Source of the DNA: Dermatophilus congolensis
Lineage (GTDB): Bacteria; Actinomycetota; Actinomycetes; Actinomycetales; Dermatophilaceae
Assembly: GCA_030538115.1 (NCBI GenBank)
Contig: JAUNUP010000004.1
Coordinates: 154,683 to 218,682, forward strand
DNA: 64,000 nt
Direction: 5' to 3'
The notes beneath the pieces are model-generated. The model saw only the letters and a program-made list of their open reading frames with translations, was not told where the DNA came from and made no database searches. The position numbers were made by a program, and so were the translations under genes. Positions 1 to 7,068 of this stretch are shown one piece after another (within the stretch, counting starts at the first letter, position 1; every line of letters starts with the position of its first letter).

Positions 1-1
1 G

Positions 2-208
2 CTGCTCGCGGACGGGCGGGTCCGAGTGCAGTTTCACCTGCTCTCACCTGCGCGTCGACCGTTGGCCGTGACGGACGACCTCGCCTCGTTCTGGAACGGC
101 GCGTACCGCCAGGTGCGCGCCGAGATGCGTGGCCGGTACCCGAAACACCCGTGGCCCGAAGATCCGTGGACCGCCCCGGCCACCGCCGCGACCCGCCGCG
201 CCACCTGA
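2..208 (+). CDS. hrpB: ATP-dependent helicase HrpB, C-terminal fragment (cut by window edge)
   Basis: Open frame entering from the left edge; only the last 68 residues are present. The stretch [16 protein letters not shown] followed by [20 protein letters not shown] and PWPEDP matches the conserved C-terminus of HrpB DEAH-box helicases, where the final domain ends in an [13 protein letters not shown] motif. The helicase core lies upstream of the window, so activity cannot be judged here. The protein ends in a short Ala/Thr/Arg tail. Identification rests on this tail alone, but the motif is distinctive. Confidence 0.8.
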   Translation: MLADGRVRVQFHLLSPARRPLAVTDDLASFWNGAYRQVRAEMRGRYPKHPWPEDPWTAPATAATRRAT

Positions 209-464
209 GTGCAGCCTGAAGAACCTGCCATGGGTAGCGCATGGGATTGTGGGTGTGCGCGCTGTCTAACCCGTTGTCGCGTGGGCTTTTTTAGGGTCTC
301 CGCCCTGTTCGGGGGGCTCATTGTGCGCGAATGTGGGGCACTACTGTCGGGGCGCCCCGCTTCTGCGTCAGGACGAAAAGCGCCTAGGCTACTGCGGGGG
401 TCGATCGGTGGTGACCTGGCCGATCCCTGAAAGCGGTGTAGACCGCGCCAGTTCGAGGAGTTTC

Positions 465-1859
465 GTGCGAGTCGTCTTCATGTCCGCCACACGGGAGGTG
501 TGGGGTGCCGAGGTCAGTCTGCTGACCCTGGCCGCTGCCTTGCGTGCTCGGGGCGTCGACGTGGCTGTCGTCGCACTCCCCGGGGAATTGGCAGAGCAGG
601 CGCGGGCTGCCGGGCACGAGGTCTACGTGGCCGATCCCGGCTCCGAAGAGCGACGCGTGCTCGTGGCCGGGTACCTGTGGCGCGAGTACGTGCGTCACGT
701 GAATCCCGGCGACCGTCTCGTGCTGTTCAGCTACATCCTCACTGCTTACGCGCCACTGTACCGGCGTCGGCTCACGGCGCAGGGTGTGCGCATCTCTCTC
801 GATCTGCACGATCAGCTCGAGAGCCGCAAGGCCTTCTGGTCGGTGCGCATGGCCAGCGAGGCGGTCGACACCGTGATCGCGTGTTCTGCGTTCACCGCCT
901 CCCAGATGGGGGCCCGTGACGGCGTGTATGCGCTGCACCGGCCCGTCACGACAGACCTCGCCCATTCGGGCATCGCCGACGAGGCCGGGGCGCTGGCGGC
1001 TTCGCCTCCGAGCCGGTCAACGACCCACGGGGTACACACCGACGCCGAGACCCTCTCGAAGGCCGACCAGGCCGGTCGGTCACCGTCGAGCGCAGAGCAA
1101 CTCATGCCGACCACGCGTGCCTCGCGCGCGGGGATCGCTGACGACGAGGCCAAGCGTCACGCCGACCACGGCCCCAGCGCCAACTCCGAGGGGGCACGGC
1201 GTGCGCGCGGAGGTCGCGGCAGCGCTGCGGGTCGCCGCGGAGCGTCGAGAACCGGTCTTCTGGGCGGCGCTGCGCCCGAGCCGCCGGCTCAGCAGCCGGG
1301 CGATGCCGGTGCGGGGCCCGAGGGGCTCGGCCGCGGCCTGCGCCCGTTCAGGGTCGGCATCGTCGGCCGGATCTCGCGCGAGAAGCGTCATGAACTCGTG
1401 GTGGCCGCGGTGAGCCTCATCGACGCGAACGTCGAACTCGTGGTGCGGGGCAGCGCTTTCGGTGAGGCCCAGGAGTACGCGGCCGAGATCGACGAGGCAG
1501 GCGCCCGCCTGCTCGGGCCGCGCTACGTGAACGAGGGGCGCGTGCCTGCCGCCGAGGCCCTCTCCGGGCTCGACGCGGTGGTCGTCGGAAACCCCGCCGA
1601 GCCGATGGGTCGCACCGTTCTCGAGGCCAAGCTGCGCGGAGTCGTCGCGGTCGTGCCCGACACCGGCGGCAGTTGCGAACTCGTGCAGAACGGTCAGACG
1701 GGTCTGGTCTACGCGGCCAACGACGTCGACAGCTTGGCCCGCACCCTCACCCGGCTCGTGGACGACCCCGAACTCATGGCCCGCATCGTGCACGACGCGG
1801 TCGACACGGTTCCCCGCCCCGCCGAATACGCGGCCGCGTACCTCTCCCGCCTGGGCTGA
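465..1859 (+). CDS. GT-B fold glycosyltransferase with long low-complexity linker
   Basis: Glycosyltransferase family 4/1-like protein of 464 residues, probably a cytoplasmic sugar transferase for cell-envelope polymer or lipid. The GTG at 465 is chosen because GAGGAG lies four bases before it and the protein then begins VRVVFMSATREVWGAEVSLL, a normal N-lobe opening; the open frame extends back to 321 without a family-like sequence. Residues about 1-168 form the acceptor lobe and about 291-464 the donor lobe, with GIVGRISREKRHEL and EPMGRTVLEAKLRGV resembling the nucleotide-sugar site. Between them lies about 120 residues rich in Ala, Arg, Ser and Gly with no recognisable fold. Acceptor and sugar are unknown. 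The preceding 255 bases hold no gene that I recognise. Confidence 0.72.
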   Translation: MRVVFMSATREVWGAEVSLLTLAAALRARGVDVAVVALPGELAEQARAAGHEVYVADPGSEERRVLVAGYLWREYVRHVNPGDRLVLFSYILTAYAPLYRRRLTAQGVRISLDLHDQLESRKAFWSVRMASEAVDTVIACSAFTASQMGARDGVYALHRPVTTDLAHSGIADEAGALAASPPSRSTTHGVHTDAETLSKADQAGRSPSSAEQLMPTTRASRAGIADDEAKRHADHGPSANSEGARRARGGRGSAAGRRGASRTGLLGGAAPEPPAQQPGDAGAGPEGLGRGLRPFRVGIVGRISREKRHELVVAAVSLIDANVELVVRGSAFGEAQEYAAEIDEAGARLLGPRYVNEGRVPAAEALSGLDAVVVGNPAEPMGRTVLEAKLRGVVAVVPDTGGSCELVQNGQTGLVYAANDVDSLARTLTRLVDDPELMARIVHDAVDTVPRPAEYAAAYLSRLG

Positions 1860-1890
1860 CCCCCGCAGACTCTGCGTCGGTCAGTGTCGC

Positions 1891-2469
1891 TCAGGCGACC
1901 GGAATCGCCAGTAGGCGCTCGAACGTGCGCAGGTTGCGGGTGGTCGTGCTCGACTTGTACCGCGCCTTCGTGAACAGCTTCGCCACCGGAGCCTGCGTCG
2001 ACTGGCCGGCAGGGCACTGCCACGCGAGGGCCTCAGGAGTAAGCCGGAGCATGGGCCCGCCCGCTTCTCCGAGCGCCGCAGCGTCGGCCTCGATCGCGTC
2101 GAGCGATGCCGGGTCGCTGCTCACGGTGACGTAGGCGTGCACCGACTCGTCGTCGGAGGGGTACGGGCAGGCCTGCACGATGTGCGCCACGGCGGTGCGC
2201 GGCATGACCACGACCCAGGCCTCGTACCCGAACGTCGCGCGCAGGGCCGCCTCACAGGCAGCCTTGAGCGCGGTCTCGTCGAGCGAGGTGGTCACGAGCA
2301 CGTTTCCGCTGGCCAGGATCGTTCCGGCCGTTTCGACGCCGTCGATCGCGAGGAGCGCCGCCTTGAGAGGCGCCGAACGGATCGTGATGCCGCCGACGTT
2401 CACGCCGCGCAGAAACACGGCGAAGGCGTGCAATGCACTGGGGGAGGGCGAACCGTGGCCTGTGCTCAT
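1891..2469 (-). CDS. DUF1697 family protein
   Basis: Protein of 192 residues. After a short Ser/Pro leader it shows FAVFLRGVNVGG, the hallmark N-terminus of DUF1697, then ILASGNVLVTT and a C-terminal half ending in an Arg-rich TTTRNLRTFERL segment that is also typical of the family. Members are small cytoplasmic proteins of unknown function. It converges on the glycosyltransferase gene with 31 bases between stops and lies 22 bases downstream of the reductase-like gene on the same strand, so both may be co-transcribed. ATG start at 2469. Confidence 0.85.
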   Translation of the reverse strand: MSTGHGSPSPSALHAFAVFLRGVNVGGITIRSAPLKAALLAIDGVETAGTILASGNVLVTTSLDETALKAACEAALRATFGYEAWVVVMPRTAVAHIVQACPYPSDDESVHAYVTVSSDPASLDAIEADAAALGEAGGPMLRLTPEALAWQCPAGQSTQAPVAKLFTKARYKSSTTTRNLRTFERLLAIPVA

Positions 2470-2491
2470 GTGGCCAGTATGTCGAGCCCGG

Positions 2492-3187
2492 TCAGGCCAC
2501 CCGCAACTCGGTGCGAGCCGCGGTCGCCGTGCCCTCGCCTCCGGCTTCGTTCAACGCCCGCAGCATCGCCTCACGCGAGAGTTCGACACCGAAGACGGGG
2601 CCGTCGGGCTCGAGCAGCGTGCCGTCGGCCAGCGAGGTGACCACGGGGTCGAAGCCGATGTCGTCGATGAACCCGGCCACGAGATCGCGCGCCTCGACAT
2701 CGTCGGAGGCGGCCACGAGGCTGCGACGCAGCGGGTCGCCTGCGGGGCGCGCGTCGGTCTCCATGTCGTGGTAGCCGAGGTGGTTGAGCGACTTCACCAG
2801 GCGCATGGCCGGGTTTCGGGAGTGCGTGAACTCGGCTGTGGAACCGTCGAACTCGTCGGCAGCGCTGACATGGCCGTCGACGGGATACCAGTAGTTCATC
2901 GCGTCGACGACGACCTTGCCCGTGAGGGCAGCCCAGTCGACCGAATCGGCCTTGCCGAACGGGATGGCGACGATCACGAGGTCGGCGCCGGACACGACCT
3001 CCGCCTCGGGGAGCAGGCGGGCGCCGGGCACGAGGGTCTCGACGATGAGGGCCTGCATGGGCTGGCGGGGCGACCCGGAAAGGGTGACGCTCCAGCCTCC
3101 GTCGATGGCGAGGCGTGCCAGGGCGGTGCCGACCTTGCCCGCGCCGATGATGCCGACGGTGCCGAGACTCTGCGCGGACGTGCTCAT
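2492..3187 (-). CDS. F420-dependent NADP reductase-like dinucleotide-binding protein
   Basis: Protein of 231 residues with an N-terminal Rossmann fold: GTVGIIGAGKVGTALARLA carries the GxGxxG/A nucleotide loop, followed by SGSPR after the second strand, as in NADPH:F420 oxidoreductase-like proteins (COG2085). VVDAMNYWYPVDG is the equivalent of the family DATNP segment. The true reaction is unknown; many relatives are simple NADP-binding reductases. The ATG at 3187 is preferred over the upstream in-frame ATG at 3253 because the extra residues would overlap the divergent regulatory region and do not resemble the family. It is divergent from an LLM flavin oxidoreductase, suggesting shared redox regulation. 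Confidence 0.75.
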   Translation of the reverse strand: MSTSAQSLGTVGIIGAGKVGTALARLAIDGGWSVTLSGSPRQPMQALIVETLVPGARLLPEAEVVSGADLVIVAIPFGKADSVDWAALTGKVVVDAMNYWYPVDGHVSAADEFDGSTAEFTHSRNPAMRLVKSLNHLGYHDMETDARPAGDPLRRSLVAASDDVEARDLVAGFIDDIGFDPVVTSLADGTLLEPDGPVFGVELSREAMLRALNEAGGEGTATAARTELRVA

Positions 3188-3238
3188 GCTGTTCACATGA
3201 CTCGTCAACGCTTGTCGGCCCGGAGGCCATTCCCGGAA

Positions 3239-3256
3239 TAGTTGAAGATGCAACTA
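3239..3256. promoter_or_regulatory. MarR-type operator dyad between divergent redox genes
   Basis: TAGTTG-AAGATG-CAACTA: two perfect 6-bp arms around a 6-bp centre, lying between the starts at 3187 (minus) and 3270 (plus). TAGTTG/CAACTA dyads with this spacing are common MarR/HxlR-type operators in front of oxidoreductases. No MarR gene lies nearby, so the regulator would act in trans. The dyad is seen; the regulator family is inferred. Confidence 0.6.
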
Positions 3257-3269
3257 CGTTGTGCGGATC

Positions 3270-4307
3270 ATGAACATCGAGCGTCTCGAATTCGGCATCG
3301 ACACCTTCGGCGACGTCACCGCGGGTGACGACGGTCAGCGCCTCACCCACGCCCAGGTCGTGCGCGACGTGGTGGACGAAGCCGTGCTCGCCGACGAGGT
3401 CGGCCTGCACAGCATCGGCATCGGCGAGCACCACCGCGACGACTTCGCGATCTCCGCCCCGGAGATGGTGCTGGCCGCGATCGCCTCGCGCACCGAGAAC
3501 CTGCGGTTGGGCACCGCGGTGACGGTGCTCAGCTCCGACGACCCCGTGCGCGTGTACGAGCGGTTCTCCACGCTCGACGCGCTCTCGAACGGCCGTGCCG
3601 AGATCATCGTGGGCCGCGGCTCGTTCACCGAGTCGTTTCCGCTGTTCGGCTACGACCTCGCCGACTACGAGGCGCTCTTCGAGGAGAAGCTGGCGCTGTT
3701 CGCCAAGCTCCGCAACGGCGGGCCGGTGTCGTGGCAGGGCGAGCTGACGCAGTCGCTCGACAACGTGACGCTCTACCCGCCGATCGAGAACGGCACTCTT
3801 GCCACGTGGGTGGCCGTCGGCGGCAGCCCCAACTCGGTGGTGCGGGCGGCGCGCTACGGTCTGCCGTTGTTCCTCGCGATCATCGGCGGCCCGGTGGCCC
3901 GGTTCGCGCCGTACGCCGACCTGCACCGCCGTGCCCTCGCCGAGTTCGGGCAGCAGCCCGCTCCGGTGGCCTACCACTCGTACGGCCACGTCGCCGACAC
4001 CGACGAGCAGGCCCAGGCCGATTTCTTCGAGCCGTACATGGCCCAGATGCGCCGCATCGGAGGCGAGCGCGGCTGGGGCGAAGTGGGCCGCGACCACTTC
4101 GAGCGCGAGTTGGCGACGGGTTCGATGGCGGTCGGTTCGCCCGAGACGGTGGCCCGCAAGATCGCCGACGGACTGACGGCGCTCGACGCGCAGCGCTTCC
4201 ACCTCAAGGTGAGCACGGGCGAGCTGTCGCACGGCAAGCTCATGCGCAGCATCGAGCTCTACGGCACGAAGGTGGTCCCCCTGGTCAAGGACATGCTCGC
4301 CGATTGA
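3270..4307 (+). CDS. LLM class flavin-dependent oxidoreductase
   Basis: Luciferase-like monooxygenase superfamily protein of 345 residues, a cytoplasmic FMN/F420-dependent oxidoreductase of unknown substrate. Family signs include LEFGIDTFGDV at the start, HSIGIGEHHRDDF, RLGTAVTVLSSDDPVRVYE, FSTLDALSNGRAEIIVGRGS and the late TWVAVGGSPNSVVRAARYGL. A GTG at 3261 is in frame, but the ATG at 3270 gives the usual family N-terminus. It is transcribed divergently from the F420-reductase-like gene across a TAGTTG/CAACTA dyad, which supports a shared redox or electrophile response. Confidence 0.85.
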   Translation: MNIERLEFGIDTFGDVTAGDDGQRLTHAQVVRDVVDEAVLADEVGLHSIGIGEHHRDDFAISAPEMVLAAIASRTENLRLGTAVTVLSSDDPVRVYERFSTLDALSNGRAEIIVGRGSFTESFPLFGYDLADYEALFEEKLALFAKLRNGGPVSWQGELTQSLDNVTLYPPIENGTLATWVAVGGSPNSVVRAARYGLPLFLAIIGGPVARFAPYADLHRRALAEFGQQPAPVAYHSYGHVADTDEQAQADFFEPYMAQMRRIGGERGWGEVGRDHFERELATGSMAVGSPETVARKIADGLTALDAQRFHLKVSTGELSHGKLMRSIELYGTKVVPLVKDMLAD

Positions 4308-4314
4308 GGATCAC

Positions 4315-5088
4315 TCAGGCGAAGAGGGCGCCGAGGCTCTGGAAGATGATCCAGAGGGTGAAGATCGTCGCCGCCACCATGGCCGCGATGATGCCCGCGA
4401 CCAGCAGGCCCGCGCGCAGGACGTAGCCCTTCGCGGAGGCGTCTACCTGCTTGCCCGACTCCACGGTTTCGCGCAGCAGGCGGTAGTTCTTGCGGTTGGC
4501 GCGGTGCACGGCATCCGCCACGTCGCCGACCCCCGGCACGAGGCCGAGCACCGTGTCGACCAGGATGTTCCAGGCCATCTGCAGCAGCACGTGCATGGGC
4601 ACGCGGTAGCGCACCGAGCTGACGAGGATGACGCTGCTCAGGGCCGTGCCGATCGAGTCGCCGATGCCGGGCACGAGTCCGATCGCCGCGTCGAGGCCGA
4701 TGCGCACGTTGAGTCCGGGGATGCGCACGAGGTCGTCGAGCAGCCAGGCCAGAGCGCTGAGCGACTGCGAATCGACAACGCCCGCAGGCTGAACGGTTCC
4801 GGAGACGGGCCGCTCGTGCCGACCGACGTACGGCTCGTCGGCGATGGCGTGCTGCCCGTATCCGTGCTGCCCGTATCCGCCCCTAGCGGAGGCATCGGGT
4901 GCGGTTGCGTCCGGGCCGTGCCCCGTCCAGGCCGTTGAACCCGAGTGCGTGGGTTCGCCGGGCAGGGAGTCCTGCGGCTGGGTGCCGTCGTCGGTTCGCG
5001 CCCGGTTGCTCGGTACGCGGTATTCGGGAGAGTCGTAGCGCGAAGGGCCTTGGTCGCCTGCGCCACGGATGTATGTGCTCACGCGCAT
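4315..5088 (-). CDS. DUF4112 domain membrane protein
   Basis: Protein of 257 residues. The first ~115 residues are hydrophilic and low in complexity (GGYGQHGYGQHA and similar). Residues about 120-225 carry the DUF4112 signature: LDDLVRIPGLNVRIGLDAAI, GLVPGIGDSIG and a second GLVPGVGDVADAV. The end is a strongly hydrophobic stretch (AGLLVAGIIAAMVAATIFTL), so it is likely anchored in the membrane. Function unknown. It converges with the flavin oxidoreductase with only 7 bases between stops. The ATG at 5088 is the first plausible start in a much longer open frame. Confidence 0.8.
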   Translation of the reverse strand: MRVSTYIRGAGDQGPSRYDSPEYRVPSNRARTDDGTQPQDSLPGEPTHSGSTAWTGHGPDATAPDASARGGYGQHGYGQHAIADEPYVGRHERPVSGTVQPAGVVDSQSLSALAWLLDDLVRIPGLNVRIGLDAAIGLVPGIGDSIGTALSSVILVSSVRYRVPMHVLLQMAWNILVDTVLGLVPGVGDVADAVHRANRKNYRLLRETVESGKQVDASAKGYVLRAGLLVAGIIAAMVAATIFTLWIIFQSLGALFA

Positions 5089-5156
5089 CTCCGCTTCGTC
5101 GTTCACGGCCGTGTCGGCCACACAGCGACAACCTCCGCGAGGCCCGAACTGTTCCG

Positions 5157-6668
5157 TCAGGCCCGCGAAAGGCCGGCGCGCTTGAGGGTGCGGGCGAGGA
5201 GGGCTGCTGCCACCAGCAGCGCCGCCGCGGCAACGAAGCTGGTCACGTTGACCGCGTGTACGAACGCTCCGGTGGCGGCCTGGTGCAGGGCGGCGCCGAT
5301 CTCGGCGGGGAGGCGGGAGACGACGGCCTCCGCAGCTCCGAGGGTTTGGCGTACCGCGTGCTCGTCTGCGGCCGGCACCCCGTCGGGCACGACGAGGCCG
5401 CGTGTGTACGTCACAGTGAGCAGGCTGCCGAGCACGGCCACGCCCAGCGACGTGCCGAGTTCGTAGGCCGTCTCGGAGATGCCGGAGGCGGCGCCGGCGC
5501 TCTCGGCGGGCACGCTGGAGACGATCGCGTCGTTGGTGAGGGTCTGTGCCATCGCGCTGCCGAGGCCGAGCAGCACGTAGATGAGTATCGGCACGAACAC
5601 GGGTGTGGCGACGTCGATGGTGATGCCGGCCGCAGCTCCCAGCGCGACGATCGACATGCCGAACCCGACGAGCGCCCACCGGGGCACGCGGCGCGCCACG
5701 TAGACGACGGCCACCCCCATCGCCATCGAGGCGGCCGCGCCCGGCAGCAGTCGGAACCCTGCTTGCGAGGGCGAGAGGCCCTGCACGAGCTGCATGTGCT
5801 GGCTCAGGTAGAACGTGACGCCGTTGAACACGAAGATCGTCGCGAAATTCGCCAGGATCGAGGCCGTGAACACGTGCCGGCGAAAGAGCCGCACGTCGAG
5901 CAGCGGGTGCTCCGAACGCAACTGGCGGCGCACGAAAAGCACCCCGCACGTGAGCCCGAAGACGATCGTCGCCACGGTCGCCGCGTCGATACCGGCCTGG
6001 GCTCCGTGCTTCACGCCGAACGCGATCGGTCCCATCGTGCCGATCGACAGCGCGACGGAGAGGGGGTCGAGGCTCCCCGCATCGGGTCGCTTCGACTCCG
6101 GCACGAAGAACGGGGCGAGCACCAGGAAGACCGCGATGATCGGCACCGCGAGCAGAAAGATCGAGCCCCACCACATGTGTTCGAGCAGCCAGCCGCCGAC
6201 GATGGGGCCGAGCGCGCCACCTCCGGCGAAGCCTGCGCTCCACACCGCGATGGCGAGGCGGCGCTGGTCGTCGTCGAGAAAGATGTTGCGGATCAGCGAC
6301 ATCGTGGAAGGCAGCAGCGTCGCCCCGAACACGCCGAGCAGGGCACGAGCGGCGATGAGGTGCCCGGCATCGGGGGCGTAGGCGGCATAGATGCTCACCG
6401 CCGCGAACCCGATGGTGCCGATGAAAAGCAGCTTTCGGCGCCCGACGCGGTCGCCGAGCACGCCCATCGTCACGAGCAGCCCCGCCAGGGCCAGGGGATA
6501 GACGTCGACGATCCACAGCAACTGCACGGAGGTCGGCCGCAGCCCCGCCGACAGTTGCGGTACCGCGAACGACAGCGCGGTGGTGTCGATGCTCACCATG
6601 AGCACCGGCAAGATCAACACCAGCAGCGCGAACCACTCTTTCGCGCCGGCGCGGGCGGGGGCGTGCAC
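5157..6668 (-). CDS. 14-TM MFS exporter (DHA2, QacA/SmvA-like)
   Basis: Integral membrane protein of 503 residues, predicted drug:proton antiporter. Motif A appears as GVLGDRVGRRKLL after TM2 and the antiporter motif C region as SAGFAGGGALGPIVGGWLL in TM5. There are about fourteen hydrophobic segments, with the long loop before the last TM found in QacA-type pumps. The start is GTG at 6668. A short direct repeat (TTCGGGAGT, twice, then TTCGGGG) lies immediately upstream at about 6678-6705. Substrate unknown; there is no adjacent TetR gene to help. Confidence 0.88.
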   Translation of the reverse strand: MHAPARAGAKEWFALLVLILPVLMVSIDTTALSFAVPQLSAGLRPTSVQLLWIVDVYPLALAGLLVTMGVLGDRVGRRKLLFIGTIGFAAVSIYAAYAPDAGHLIAARALLGVFGATLLPSTMSLIRNIFLDDDQRRLAIAVWSAGFAGGGALGPIVGGWLLEHMWWGSIFLLAVPIIAVFLVLAPFFVPESKRPDAGSLDPLSVALSIGTMGPIAFGVKHGAQAGIDAATVATIVFGLTCGVLFVRRQLRSEHPLLDVRLFRRHVFTASILANFATIFVFNGVTFYLSQHMQLVQGLSPSQAGFRLLPGAAASMAMGVAVVYVARRVPRWALVGFGMSIVALGAAAGITIDVATPVFVPILIYVLLGLGSAMAQTLTNDAIVSSVPAESAGAASGISETAYELGTSLGVAVLGSLLTVTYTRGLVVPDGVPAADEHAVRQTLGAAEAVVSRLPAEIGAALHQAATGAFVHAVNVTSFVAAAALLVAAALLARTLKRAGLSRA

Positions 6669-6907
6669 GGGAGTCCTGCTTTCGGGAGTTTCGGGAGTTT
6701 CGGGGTGACGCGCGAGGCCGTCGGGCCCGGAGCCGAGTCGACGCTAGCCCATCGACGCGCTGCTGCCCCAAACCGCCTTGCGCGCGTGCAGGATTGCCCG
6801 CTGGCCTCGCGAGGCGGTCCGCTCGGCCTCCGTCAGGGGCATCGTCGGGCGAGAGAAACCGCCGCGAGAAGGACGTAGGCGAACGTGTGTGCACGCCGTG
6901 CCATTTG

Positions 6908-6923
6908 TTGCAAGCGTCTGCGA
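6908..6923. promoter_or_regulatory. LacI-family operator-like dyad upstream of GH3
   Basis: TTGCAAGCGTCTGCGA agrees at 12 of the 14 specified positions with the LacI/GalR operator consensus TTGCAAnCGnTTGCAA. It lies about 150 bases before the GH3 start. A half-site TTGCAAGC recurs at 7022-7029. The LacI regulator at 10175-11251 is the obvious candidate to bind, but this is inferred. Confidence 0.5.
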
Positions 6924-7068
6924 AACCCCGGCGTGGGTCGCCCCGATGATGAAAGGCTGAACTCCTGGTGAACTTCAGAACAGCGCCGTGGGGGCGGCAG
7001 CGGGTGGGGTGGCAGCCACACTTGCAAGCATCCGCGTCCGGGGCGTCCGACGGATTTCGGAAGGGTCG

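Noticed and set aside
228..290. Terminator after hrpB ending in CTTTTTTAG
   Set aside because: The T run at about 280-285 is suggestive, but I could not find a clean stem directly before it (only a weak AGCGCA/TGCGCGCT pairing), so it is not listed as a feature.
965..1345. Frameshift or pseudogene within the glycosyltransferase
   Set aside because: The frame stays open through the linker, and both lobes are in the same frame on either side, so a simple indel is not required; other frames there look no more protein-like.
3261..3269. GTG at 3261 as start of the flavin oxidoreductase
   Set aside because: It adds only MRI before the ATG at 3270 and has no better ribosome site; family proteins start close to the ATG. 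The choice is minor and uncertain.
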